Of a DNA stretch of 64,000 nucleotides, positions 52,393 through 61,155 are shown piece after piece. The notes below the pieces were generated by a model. The model was not told where the DNA came from, did no database searches, and saw only the letters and a list, made by a program, of their open reading frames with translations. The DNA lies in contig NZ_NETK01000001.1 of NCBI RefSeq assembly GCF_002343915.1, forward strand, positions 2,490,001-2,554,000, written 5' to 3'. Position 1 is the first letter of the stretch, and every line of letters starts with the position of its first letter. The DNA comes from Nannocystis exedens (GTDB lineage Bacteria > Myxococcota_A > Polyangia > Nannocystales > Nannocystaceae). The translations under genes and the position numbers were made by a program.

Positions 52393-54450
52393 TCATCGCC
52401 GGCGGCGACGGGCGAATGCGAGCAGGGCCAGGAGCATCACCGCCGGCGGGCGCGAGGCCGCGCGGCAGCCACAACCATCGTTCGAACCGTCCGAGCCGGC
52501 GGTCGCGCCCGAATCGGTCGAGCCGTCGTTCGCCGTGGCGTCCGTCGAGCCCCCGCCGGTCGGCCCGTCACCGGTGGTCGCGGTCGTGGTCGGGCCGGAG
52601 TCGCCGCCCGACGGATCGGGCCCGTCGGTGGGATCGCTGCCGCTCGTCGGACCATCGCTCGTCGGGCCCCCGCTGGTATCGGGGCCCTCGGTCGTCTCGC
52701 CGTCCGACGTCTCGCCGTCGGTCGTGTCGCCGCCCGAATCGCCGCAGGCCGGCGGCGGCGTGACCTCGTCGACGCCCTCGGGGCGCAGGCCGTAATGCGG
52801 CGCCGCGCAGCCGGCCTCGAGCGCGCCGAGGTCCGGGGCCGCGCCGAGGAACCCGCCGAAGCCGGTCAGCGGCGCGCCGGCGTCGATCGCGAATGAACTT
52901 TGGGACAGGCTCACGTCGACCTCCTCGACGACCGGCATGTAACTGGTGGGCGCGACGTAGCCGCTGGCGAAGATGTCCGCCGTCAGCAGCGTGCCGTGGG
53001 CCTCGAACACCCCGGCGGCCTGCATGCTGGCGAAGTCCGGCCAGTCGCCGGCCGCGTCGAAGTCGAACTGCCCGTCGGGCCAGTAGCCGTTGTAATCGAT
53101 CTCCGCGTTGTCGATCGGCAGCCCGAGCAGCACCGTCTCGCCGTTCTCGGGCTCGGCGCGGGTGACGTAGAGGTTGTTGACCAGGCGGAAGTCGTGCGCG
53201 GTGTCGGTGGTCAGGACCTGGTTGGCGCGGTTCGGGCTGACGAAGGTGTTGTGGAGAATCACCGCGCCGACGGTCTCGCCGGTGTTGCTGTTGGCGTGCA
53301 GCTTGGTCTGCTCGTCCTTGACGTTGACGACCACGTTGCGCAGGGCGTAGGCCGGCCCGCCGAAGATCGGCTGGAAGCTGAGCGGCGCGTACGAGTTCAG
53401 CAGCAGGTTGCGGAACGCCCGTGTGTTGCCGGCCGAGCCGTCGAGCTCGATCGCGTTGTCGTAGGCCGAGCGGGTGATGTTGCCGTAGACGTCGATCGCC
53501 CGCGCCCCGTCCTGCGCCGTCTTGATCGCGTCGCCCCAGCCGACCAGCTCGTTGTGGCAGACGACGTGGCCGAAGCCCTGGACGACGATGCCGTCGACGT
53601 TGGCGTTGGCCCCGCCGTCGTCGGAGTAGACGTTCGGCCACGCCAGCGGCCCGTTCAGCGTGTTGTCGCAGATGTAGAAGTCGAGTTGGTCCTCGCGGGC
53701 GCCGATGCCGAGGTTCACGTCCTCGATGTGGACGCGGCGGACCACGTTGCCCTCGGCGCCGGCGGTCTGGAAGCGGATCGCCCGGTTGGCGTTGCGGATC
53801 GTCAGGCGCTCGACGTGCACGTGACTGCCGTAGACCTCGATCACGTTGCCGCCGGCGCCCTCGCCGTCGAGGATCGTGCCGGCCGTGCTGGCGCCGCGGA
53901 GGACGATCGGGTCGTCGGCGGTGCCGCTGCTGTCGATCGACCAGGTGCCACCATAGGTGCCGTCGGCCAGCTCGATGACGTCGCCGGGCTCGGCCGCCCC
54001 GAGCGCGTCGCCGAGCTGGCCGGCGTCGCTGACCTGGATCACGTGGGGCGCCGCCGGGTCGCCGGGCACCGGCCGCGTCGTCGCCGTCACCGTCCACGTC
54101 TCGTCGAGGCCGTCGGGGTCGACGGCGCGCAGCTCGAGCTCGTAGGTCGTGTCGGGCCGCAGGTCGAACACGCTGCCGGCGAATTGCTGCGGCACCTGCA
54201 GGTTGACCACCTCCGGCCGCACGCGGTGGAGCGGCGCGCCGACCTGCCACTCGGCCTCGCCCATCGCCCGGTAGCGCAGCTCGATCGCCGCGTCGCGGTC
54301 GTCGTCGTCGCCGATCAGCACCTGCACGCCGAGCGTCACCACCGTCGGCCGGTCGAGCACGGTCTCGACGATCGTCAGGGTATCGGCCGCCAGCGCGGGC
54401 GCGGCGGTCAGGACCAGCGTCGAAGCAGTGAGGAGCGGAACTGTACGCAT
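52393..54450 (-). CDS. secreted parallel beta-helix protein with MYXO-CTERM tail
   Basis: The 685-residue product has a signal peptide (ends ALAAD), a fibronectin-type domain (about 30-125) and a right-handed parallel beta-helix (about 135-520, with DGTYGGTWSIDSSGTADDPI, GNVIEVYGSHVHVERLTIRN and similar turns) of the kind found in polysaccharide lyases of the chondroitinase-B/alginate group. A Thr/Gly/Asp linker leads to GCGCRAA, a hydrophobic helix and FARRRRR, a MYXO-CTERM sorting tail that fixes proteins to the myxobacterial surface. Catalytic residues cannot be assigned. It probably degrades or binds polysaccharide. Confidence 0.9.
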   Translation of the reverse strand: MRTVPLLTASTLVLTAAPALAADTLTIVETVLDRPTVVTLGVQVLIGDDDDRDAAIELRYRAMGEAEWQVGAPLHRVRPEVVNLQVPQQFAGSVFDLRPDTTYELELRAVDPDGLDETWTVTATTRPVPGDPAAPHVIQVSDAGQLGDALGAAEPGDVIELADGTYGGTWSIDSSGTADDPIVLRGASTAGTILDGEGAGGNVIEVYGSHVHVERLTIRNANRAIRFQTAGAEGNVVRRVHIEDVNLGIGAREDQLDFYICDNTLNGPLAWPNVYSDDGGANANVDGIVVQGFGHVVCHNELVGWGDAIKTAQDGARAIDVYGNITRSAYDNAIELDGSAGNTRAFRNLLLNSYAPLSFQPIFGGPAYALRNVVVNVKDEQTKLHANSNTGETVGAVILHNTFVSPNRANQVLTTDTAHDFRLVNNLYVTRAEPENGETVLLGLPIDNAEIDYNGYWPDGQFDFDAAGDWPDFASMQAAGVFEAHGTLLTADIFASGYVAPTSYMPVVEEVDVSLSQSSFAIDAGAPLTGFGGFLGAAPDLGALEAGCAAPHYGLRPEGVDEVTPPPACGDSGGDTTDGETSDGETTEGPDTSGGPTSDGPTSGSDPTDGPDPSGGDSGPTTTATTGDGPTGGGSTDATANDGSTDSGATAGSDGSNDGCGCRAASRPPAVMLLALLAFARRRRR

Positions 54451-54568
54451 GCCCGGGCAGCGTAGACAAGATCCGCGGGCGGTTGCGCCCGCGGGCGGGG
54501 CGCGGCCGCGTGGGCAAGCCCGGGGCCTGCGTCGACTGGCGCCGGCAGTCGCGGGCCCACACGCGCGA

Positions 54569-56257
54569 TCATTCGACGTCGAGCTCGATCGTGTACTGCT
54601 GATCGCTGCCGAGCAGGTAGCGGTCGAACAGCGGCGAGTAGCTGCGCACGTGCATGGTCTTGCCGTCGGGCAGCAGCTCGAGCAGGCGCAGGTAGCCCTC
54701 GCCGCCGAGCTCGCGCATCTGGTAGTTGGCGAGCATCTGGTGCACCACGTTGCCGCGGTCGGTGACGCTCTCGAGGTAGCCGGTGCCGTCGCCGAGCACG
54801 TGGCCGTTCAGCGTCAGCACGAAGCGGTGGCGGCGGACCAGCTTCTGCCACAGCTCCTCGCCGTCGTTGACCCCGCCGGGCGTGTCGTACTCGTGGGGGT
54901 TGAAGTCCTGCGGGAACGAGGCGTCCTTGTGGTCGTAGCGGCGGTCGTTGTTGTTGAGGTACGCGTGGGTGACGAAGATCCCGAGGCGGTCGGGGTGCTG
55001 CTCCATCACCGCGTTGGCCCAGTCGATCACCGCGTCGCGCGGGCCCCACTCCAGCATGATCGCGATCCACTCGTGGCCGCCGGCGGAGAACAAATGATAG
55101 GTGTTGTCGAGCTTGCCCTCCTCGAAGGCGCCGCCGAAGCTCGGGTTCAGCTTCGCGTCTTCGAAGTCGAAGTGCTCGTTCATCAGCGTGTCGCGGGTCG
55201 ACGCGTCGCCGGACGGCCCGTAGTCGTGGTTGCCGGGCACGATCCCGTACGGCACGATCCCGTCGAGCAGGCTCATCGAGCCGCTGGCGCGCCGCCACTC
55301 GAGCTCGGTGTTGTTGTTGACGATGTCGCCGAGGTGGAACGCGTAAGCGATGTTCAGCGCCTCGGCGTTGCGGGCGATCCACGACGTCTGGGCGTCGAAC
55401 ACCCCGGGGTAGCGGAGCGAGTACACCTGGGTGTCGGGCAGCACCGCGAACACCGTCGAGCCGGCGGTGAACGGCAGCGACTGCGGCGGCGGGGTCGGCT
55501 TGATCGGCGAGGTCTTACGCACGCACACGCCCTCGACGTGGGTCGCGAGGTTGGCGAAGAAGTGGGTGATGAACGCCTCCTGCTGCAGGTCCGAGCCCGT
55601 CGGCGCGTCGAGCGGCAGGCTGGCCAGCACGATCCGCCCCTGGCCGTAGGCGCCCTCGAGCAGGGCCCCGTTCGAGCCGTCGCCCGCCCCGGCCAGCACC
55701 ACCTCGAAGCCGCCCTGCTCGACGAACGCGTCGCGCCCGAGCTCGCCGCGCCAGGCCAGCCGGCCGCCGTCGATCTCGACGCCCGCGAGCAGCGGATGAT
55801 CGGGGTCCAGCACCTCGAGCTCGACCAGCTTGGCCGCGCCGCGCCGCGCCGTGTGGGTCGTCGGCAAGAACGGCGGCACCGCCTCGGCGTCGGCCGACTG
55901 CGCCAGCTCGAGCAACACGTTGGCCTCGTCGACGAAGAAGTACAGGTCGTCGGCGTAGCTCTGCATGTACTCGGCGTATTCGGGCAGCTCGCTGGCGCCC
56001 GAGCCGAGCACGATCAGGCCGTCGAGGCCCCACGGCGACCGGTCGAGCGGCAGCGGGTCGACCGTGAAGCCGGCCGCCTCCAGGCGCGCGCTCAGGGCCT
56101 CGAGCTCGGGGGCCATCACCCACGCGCGCGGCTCGCCGTTGCCGCAGGGCACGTGTGCGGCGTTGGCGAGCTCCGGGGGCATGTCCACGTGACAGGCCGC
56201 CGAGAAGACGTATCCACCGAGGAAGATGCCAGCGCGCATGCTCCGCCGAAACGCCAT
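54569..56257 (-). CDS. calcineurin-like metallophosphoesterase lipoprotein
   Basis: The 562-residue product starts with a signal peptide (lipobox SAAC). The N-terminal half (about 40-240) has a GATase/DUF4350-like look (LDGLIVLGSGASELPEYAEY, YGQGRIVLASLPLDAP). The C-terminal half is a metallophosphoesterase: PDTQ (first metal Asp), HLGDIV, GNHDYG, FVTHAY and LNGHVLGDG. It would hydrolyse phosphate esters outside the cytoplasm, possibly nucleotides or phospholipids. The combination of the two domains is uncommon. Confidence 0.9.
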   Translation of the reverse strand: MAFRRSMRAGIFLGGYVFSAACHVDMPPELANAAHVPCGNGEPRAWVMAPELEALSARLEAAGFTVDPLPLDRSPWGLDGLIVLGSGASELPEYAEYMQSYADDLYFFVDEANVLLELAQSADAEAVPPFLPTTHTARRGAAKLVELEVLDPDHPLLAGVEIDGGRLAWRGELGRDAFVEQGGFEVVLAGAGDGSNGALLEGAYGQGRIVLASLPLDAPTGSDLQQEAFITHFFANLATHVEGVCVRKTSPIKPTPPPQSLPFTAGSTVFAVLPDTQVYSLRYPGVFDAQTSWIARNAEALNIAYAFHLGDIVNNNTELEWRRASGSMSLLDGIVPYGIVPGNHDYGPSGDASTRDTLMNEHFDFEDAKLNPSFGGAFEEGKLDNTYHLFSAGGHEWIAIMLEWGPRDAVIDWANAVMEQHPDRLGIFVTHAYLNNNDRRYDHKDASFPQDFNPHEYDTPGGVNDGEELWQKLVRRHRFVLTLNGHVLGDGTGYLESVTDRGNVVHQMLANYQMRELGGEGYLRLLELLPDGKTMHVRSYSPLFDRYLLGSDQQYTIELDVE

Positions 56258-56372
56258 GCACCGAGCCTATCAACGCCGTGCATCAGCCCGGCGGAGGCGC
56301 GGCAATTTTTCGCCCGCGATTGTCACGACCACGTGCCGGTACGGCGGGCCGGATCGCGGGCCCTCCTTGCGG

Positions 56373-56936
56373 CTATGGAAGGATCGGCTGGGTCGTGCCC
56401 GACAGCGCGCGAATCACCCCACACGCCAGTCGGGCCCCGGAGTTGCCGTCCGGGTCGGTCAACAGATCGTCGGGGTCGGCGTGGACGATCACCGAGCGGC
56501 CCAGGACCCCGCGCGGCCCGGTGTCGAGCGTGATCACGTCGGTCGTCATCGCGATCGCGGCCCGCCCCCCGGCGTCGGCCTTGATGTTGCCCAGGTCGCC
56601 GAGGTGGTGCTCGGGCCCTCCCGGCCCGCCGTGCTTCTTGTTCTGGGGGTTGAAGTGCTCCCCGGCGCTGCTGCCGTCGGCGGCCGAGCAGTCGCCGAAT
56701 TCATGAATGTGGAATCCATGCAGTCCGGGCGTGAGCCCCTGAAACTGCGCGCGGACCCGCATGCGATTGGGCGTGACCCGGGTGAACTGTACGGTCCCCC
56801 GCACGTCGCTGCCGCCCAGCGGCTCCAGGGTCGCCAGCGCCGCGCCCTCCTCGCCGCTGGACGAGGACGAGCAGGCGAGCGGCCCCAATAGCGAAAATAG
56901 TGAGAGCGCGACGGTGAACGCTGACGATTGGCGCAT
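56373..56936 (-). CDS. sodC: Cu/Zn superoxide dismutase, lipoprotein
   Basis: The 187-residue product has a lipobox GPLAC and a Cu/Zn superoxide dismutase domain. Copper and zinc ligands are visible in GFHIHEFGDC, GEHFNPQNKKHGG, PEHHLGDLGN and VIVHADPDD, and the structural disulfide is between FGDC and LACGVI. It removes superoxide in the periplasm. The ATG at 56936 follows a 560-base stretch with a palindrome array; the open frame upstream is noise. Confidence 0.93.
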   Translation of the reverse strand: MRQSSAFTVALSLFSLLGPLACSSSSSGEEGAALATLEPLGGSDVRGTVQFTRVTPNRMRVRAQFQGLTPGLHGFHIHEFGDCSAADGSSAGEHFNPQNKKHGGPGGPEHHLGDLGNIKADAGGRAAIAMTTDVITLDTGPRGVLGRSVIVHADPDDLLTDPDGNSGARLACGVIRALSGTTQPILP

Positions 56937-57497
56937 GTGTGGACTCCTCGATCGGCAAGCGTGGGCCAAGCCCCGACACCGGCAACCTCGCGCGCGCGAC
57001 GATCCGCCCGCGGCTGGGGTCGCTCGCTCGCCGCGCCCTACGACCCTGTCGAGTCCGTCAGATGGGGCGCAGCGGCGGCTCCGCAGGTCCGACCGTGGAG
57101 GGGACGATCTCCGCCGCGCCGCGCGGGCCGCGGAAGACCGGCCGGCGCCCGCGACGGCCGCTGGCCTGGTCGCTGCCGGAGGCCGCTGGAGACGGCGCGC
57201 GAGGCGAAGACATGTTCGCAAGGACAGGTCGACCCCCGCCGTCGCCGGCAGCAGCGCCCGGGCCGCCGCGGCCGCGACATGACCGCACGGACATGTCCTT
57301 CCGCGCAGGTTCTCGGCCTCACCCGCCGGGCGATCGCGCAATATGTCCGGTCGGACATGGCCCACATGACGCCTCCGGCATGTCCTGTCGGACCGACCAC
57401 CCGCCCGCTCGCCCCGCGCCTCTGGCATGTCTCTTCGGACAGGCCGACCGGCCGCGCAGCCGGCCGGACGATGCCGCGCGCCGGCCTGTCCCGCAAG
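56937..57497. other. non-coding stretch holding a palindrome array
   Basis: About 560 bases between two leftward genes (cupin and sodC). No gene is supported. The right half contains five members of the palindrome family; the left half should contain the sodC promoter. Confidence 0.5.
57206..57443. repeat. array of GGACATGTCC-family palindromes
   Basis: Five paired copies are seen at 57207-57227, 57276-57298, 57341-57359, 57379-57395 and 57425-57442. The closest to consensus is CATGACCGCACGGACATGTCC near 57279-57298, written here as half-sites CATGACC and GGACATGTCC. The spacing is 35-70 bases. The array lies downstream of the cupin gene stop and upstream of sodC. Confidence 0.78.
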
Positions 57498-58025
57498 TCA
57501 CCTCCCGCCCGAGGTCTCGCTGCGCTCGCGGGCGGCGATCATCGCAAAAATTTTCGGCTGCTCCGGCTCGCCGTCGAGGTACGGCGCCCTGTGCAGATAG
57601 CCGACCTGCTTGAGCGCGCGGACCATCACCTTGTCGCTGTCCGGGTAGACGCAGACCTCGTGCGGGTCGTCGGGCCCGATCGCCAGGTACACCAGGTCTT
57701 CGTCGTACGGGTTGGCGAGCTGGTGGCCCACGCCGGTGCCCGCGGGGCACGAGATGCAATCGCCGGGGCCGACGTCGTACAGCGCGTCGCCGTAGCGCAG
57801 CACCCCGCGGCCCGAGAGGATGAAGAACGCCTCGTCCTCGCGCAGGTGGTAATGGAACGGGGAGGTCGTCCGCCCCTTGGGCAGCCGTACCTGATTGACG
57901 CCGAGGGCGCCGGGCCGCGTCGTCGCCGGCGTGAGCGGCTTCCACGGCGCCTCGTACACCCCGGGCAGCGACCGCTCCTCGGGGACATCGGCGACATTGA
58001 TGATATTGGCAGGACGTTCCGGCAT
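57498..58025 (-). CDS. cupin-domain protein
   Basis: The 175-residue protein holds one cupin barrel. Motif 1 is FHYHLREDEAFFILSGRGVL (His, His, Glu as metal ligands) and motif 2 is CPAGTGVGHQLANPYDEDLV. The C-terminal part (DPHEVCVYPDSDKVMVRAL) is as in phosphomannose-isomerase-like or 3-HAO-like cupins of unknown role. A purine-rich GAGGTCCCCCCG precedes the ATG at 58025. The palindrome array begins beyond its stop. Confidence 0.85.
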   Translation of the reverse strand: MPERPANIINVADVPEERSLPGVYEAPWKPLTPATTRPGALGVNQVRLPKGRTTSPFHYHLREDEAFFILSGRGVLRYGDALYDVGPGDCISCPAGTGVGHQLANPYDEDLVYLAIGPDDPHEVCVYPDSDKVMVRALKQVGYLHRAPYLDGEPEQPKIFAMIAARERSETSGGR

Positions 58026-58138
58026 TGTCGGGGGGACCTCGCGCGCGAGGGTACGGGCCCGCGATCGCGCCGGCAAGGTCGCCGCAGGCGACGGGCCCAT
58101 CGTGATGGGGCGATCGACGAGACCGTCGAGGACCGGCG

Positions 58139-58849
58139 TCAGCCGATCAGCTCGCCCCAGAACGGGATCGCGGCGGTGTCGACGGGAGCGGGTCGCTCGT
58201 GCTCGACGTCGATCAGCTCGTGCAAGAGATAGTCGCGGAGGTCCCGGCCGTAGACGATGATGTCGCTCTGCCACACCGACAGCACCAGCGTCGGGCCCTC
58301 GGCGAGCACGTAGCGATGGCCGTAGATCGGCAACAGCCGCGGTGCCCGGCCCACCAGCGCCGCCACGCGGGCGCGGCGCTCGTCCGCGTCGCCGGGCCGC
58401 GGGCCCCAGCTGTCGCGCCACAGCGCGTTCTCCTCGACGTCGAACACCAGCCCGTCGATCACTCCGGCGAACGCGGCGCGGATCGCCGCCTCGTCGCGCT
58501 GCCAGTGGTAGAAGCCCGGCGCTTCGTACGGCACCATGCGGTCGTCGGCGCCGAACCCCGCGCCTTGCATCCACGGCTCGGTCGCGTGCAGCACCCGCAG
58601 GAACAGGCGATGGTCGGCGGGGAAGCGGACCTCGTGGCGCTGTTCGATCCGCTCCACTTCGGCGTCGGACAGCCCTCCCGTCCACCGGGTCCCGCGGCGC
58701 CAGTGGCAGCCGCCCGCGCCGTTCTCCTCGTAGTCCGCCAGCGTCGGCTCCGCCACCCGGCGCCATGTCTCCTCGGTCGCGGCGCCCAGCCACCTCAGGA
58801 ACGGCTCTCCGAAGGCACCCGGAATCGTCGTCGTCAGGCGCTTCGGCAT
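58139..58849 (-). CDS. SMI1/KNR4-family protein
   Basis: The 236-residue soluble protein has the SMI1/KNR4 core: LSDAEVERIEQRHEVRFPAD, HRLFLRVLHATEPWM, a Trp-rich middle (GFYHWQRDEAAIRAAFA) and LLPIYGHRYVLAEGPTLVLS. In bacteria this family includes immunity proteins that neutralise contact-delivered toxins, but many members have other roles. No toxin gene is visible next to it. Confidence 0.87.
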   Translation of the reverse strand: MPKRLTTTIPGAFGEPFLRWLGAATEETWRRVAEPTLADYEENGAGGCHWRRGTRWTGGLSDAEVERIEQRHEVRFPADHRLFLRVLHATEPWMQGAGFGADDRMVPYEAPGFYHWQRDEAAIRAAFAGVIDGLVFDVEENALWRDSWGPRPGDADERRARVAALVGRAPRLLPIYGHRYVLAEGPTLVLSVWQSDIIVYGRDLRDYLLHELIDVEHERPAPVDTAAIPFWGELIG

Positions 58850-58903
58850 GCAAAAATCCTGGCGACCAGCCTACCACACGCGCGCTCTCGGCGTCGCCGG
58901 CCC

Positions 58904-58932
58904 GGAGGACATGTCCTTTCAGCCATGTCATC
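58904..58932. repeat. palindrome between divergent genes
   Basis: GGACATGTCC at 58907-58916 is a perfect 10-bp palindrome, followed by GCCATGTC at 58922-58929. It lies between the SMI1/KNR4 gene start and the sensor kinase start at 59071, so here the family sits on a promoter side, not at gene ends. Confidence 0.7.
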
Positions 58933-59070
58933 CGCGCGTCTCGGAGCTGCCGACGCCGCCCGCGCCGCTGCCCGGTGCGTGCCCACCCACGGCCGCTCCT
59001 GGGCGCTCCGCCCCGCCTCGGCCGGTGCGCGCGGCGCCCGACCCGGGCCTGCGTCACTCCGGGGCTTGCC

Positions 59071-60468
59071 ATGCCGACCGGCCGGGGCATCCGCCTGCGC
59101 ACGCTCTCGTGGGCCGTCACCCTCGTGGTGCTCGGCGCGGCGCTCACGGTCACGGCGGCGCTGCTGCTCTTGACCCATTACATTCACCAGACCAACAACA
59201 GCTTGGCGGCCTCGGTCGAGAGCGTGCGGCTGGCGCGGGAGATCGAGCTCTTGCTCGACCTGCTGGCCCAGGTCGGCCCGCACGACCAGACCGTCCGCCA
59301 CCTCCGCGGCGACCTGCGCGAGACCGTGCAGCAGGCCGGGCACTACGTCGTCACCGCCCACGAGGCGGCGGCCTTGCTCGAGGCCGCCAACCGCATCGAT
59401 CTGTACCTCAACGCCTCCCGCGAGCACCGGATCGCCCCGGGCGAGCTGACCCGCCTGCGGGCCGCCGCGCTCGACGCCACCGATCGGTTCGTCGCCGTCA
59501 ACGTCGCCCAGTCGCTGGCCGCCCGCGAGCAGGCTGACCATTGGGACAGGCTCGCCAACCGCATCGGCCTCGGCTGCGGCGCCTTCCTGCTGACCGCGGC
59601 CGCGCTGCTGGCGTGGTGGCTGCGCACGCGGGCGTTCCGGCCGCTGATCGGCCTGGCCGCGACCATGGAGGCGTTCGCCCGCGGCCGTCGGGACCTCCGC
59701 GCCGACGAGGTCGGCCCGCACGAGCTGCGCGAGATCGCCGGCCGCTTCAACGCCATGGCCGACGTGCTCGCCGCCCAGCGCGCCGCCCAGATGACCTTCC
59801 TCGGCGGCGTCGCCCACGACCTCAAGAACCCGCTCGCCGCGCTGCGCCTGGCCCTCGCCGCGCAGGCCCGCGACCCCGAGTCCGCCGTCCGCACGCGTCG
59901 CACCCTCGACATCGTCGCGCGCCAGACCAGCCACCTCGAGCGCATGGTCGGCGACTTCATCGACATCGCCCGCATCGAGGCCGGCAAGCTCGAGCTGCGA
60001 CCGGTCGACAGCGATTTGCGCGAGCTGGTGCGCGAGTCGGCGGCGCTGTTCGACGGCTACCCGCGCCACCAGCTCGCCCTCGACCTGCCGCCCGAGCCGA
60101 CCCTCGTCCGCTGCGATCCGCTGCGGGTGACCCAGATCGTCGTCAACCTGATCAGCAACGCCGTCAAATACTCGCCCGAGGGCGGCCCGGTCGAGATCTC
60201 CGTGACCGCCACCGCCGACCTCGCCACCGTCGCCGTCCGCGATCACGGCGTCGGCATGAGCGAGGCCGAGGTCCGGCGGATCTTCGAGCCCTTCTCGCGC
60301 GTGGGCCTGTCGCGCGACGCCATCCCCGGGGTCGGCCTCGGCCTCCACGTGCTGTTGCAGCTCGTGCAAGCCCACGGGGGCGCGGTCGACGTCGACAGCG
60401 CCCCCGGCCGCGGCTCGACCTTCCGCGTCCACTTGCCGCGCCGCGGGCCCGCCCTGAATGCTTCGTGA
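59071..60468 (+). CDS. membrane sensor histidine kinase
   Basis: The 465-residue protein has a membrane helix at about 10-32 (LSWAVTLVVLGAALTVTAAL), a helical sensor region (about 35-165), a second helix (LGCGAFLLTAAALLAWWL) and a HAMP linker. The HisKA domain has phospho-acceptor His in GGVAHDLKNPLAAL. The ATPase domain shows the N box (IVVNLISNAVKYS), G1 (RDHGVGMS) and a G2-like PGVGLGLHVLLQL. It should phosphorylate a response regulator, but none is adjacent. The four-helix-type sensor suggests detection of a small molecule or membrane state. Confidence 0.92.
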   Translation: MPTGRGIRLRTLSWAVTLVVLGAALTVTAALLLLTHYIHQTNNSLAASVESVRLAREIELLLDLLAQVGPHDQTVRHLRGDLRETVQQAGHYVVTAHEAAALLEAANRIDLYLNASREHRIAPGELTRLRAAALDATDRFVAVNVAQSLAAREQADHWDRLANRIGLGCGAFLLTAAALLAWWLRTRAFRPLIGLAATMEAFARGRRDLRADEVGPHELREIAGRFNAMADVLAAQRAAQMTFLGGVAHDLKNPLAALRLALAAQARDPESAVRTRRTLDIVARQTSHLERMVGDFIDIARIEAGKLELRPVDSDLRELVRESAALFDGYPRHQLALDLPPEPTLVRCDPLRVTQIVVNLISNAVKYSPEGGPVEISVTATADLATVAVRDHGVGMSEAEVRRIFEPFSRVGLSRDAIPGVGLGLHVLLQLVQAHGGAVDVDSAPGRGSTFRVHLPRRGPALNAS

Positions 60469-60579
60469 CGGCCCCCCGCCGGCGAGCGGGCGCCTCGAAG
60501 TCGCGGCCGGGCGGCGCACGCCCACGGGCGACGTCACGACGCCGCGGGCTGTGACTGCGCCGAGGGCGATCCGTGCAGC

Positions 60580-60981
60580 GTGCAATTGTGCGAGACCGCC
60601 GTGCTCGTCGAGGACGAGGACACCGGCGGACAGGACGACGCCCTGCTCGAGCTGTCGCTGAACTGCGCGCTCGCGGCCCTGCGCGACCGCAAGGTCGGGA
60701 GCATCAGCTGGAACCGGCGCTCGGGCGGCGGCCAGTTCGACGAGTTCGGTCGCTTCGAGATGTTCGGCGACGGGGCCGCGCGCTACACCACCGGCGGCGT
60801 CGCGGACCTGTGCGAGACGGTCGTCGACGCCGTGGACGTCGTGACCTTGAAGGCCCCGGAGGTGTTCGCCGGTTGCCTCGGCAACACCGTGATCGAGGAG
60901 CGCTTCGCCTGCCTCCGGCAGGCGCGGCTGGACCACCGGACGACCTGCGTCGAGGGCGAGGAGGACTGCGGCGGCGTGTGA
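60580..60981 (+). CDS. Cys-containing protein, probably N-terminally truncated
   Basis: The 133-residue reading frame starts with GTG and reads convincingly as protein: LELSLNCALAALRDRKVGSI, GGQFDEFGRFEMFGDGAARY, VFAGCLGNTVIEERFACLRQ. The frame is open from the sensor kinase stop, and just before the GTG it encodes CDCAEGDPCSVQLC, so the real protein probably once had an upstream signal peptide that is now missing. Six or more Cys suggest an exported disulfide protein. Function unknown. Confidence 0.45.
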   Translation: MQLCETAVLVEDEDTGGQDDALLELSLNCALAALRDRKVGSISWNRRSGGGQFDEFGRFEMFGDGAARYTTGGVADLCETVVDAVDVVTLKAPEVFAGCLGNTVIEERFACLRQARLDHRTTCVEGEEDCGGV

Positions 60982-61002
60982 GCGCCGCGACGCGCCCGCG
61001 GA

Positions 61003-61155
61003 TCACTTCGCGGCGGGCTCGATCTCGGCGCTGGTCGTGCCCGTCAGCGTCCCGGCCGTGCAGGTCAGCGGGAGCTCCGGGAAGTGGAACACCCCGGCGT
61101 AGCCGCGCTCCTTGGCCGTCGCGTCGTCGACCGCCTTGAGCGTGCCCGGGCCTTC
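61003..61155 (-). pseudogene. C-terminal fragment of an unknown protein
   Basis: The minus strand reads VEGPGTLKAVDDATAKERGY then AGVFHFPELPLTCTAGTLTG and stops at 61003-61005. The text looks like real coding sequence. No start or upstream part is found: the frame runs into the end of the binding-protein gene. It is probably the tail of a gene lost by deletion. Confidence 0.5.
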
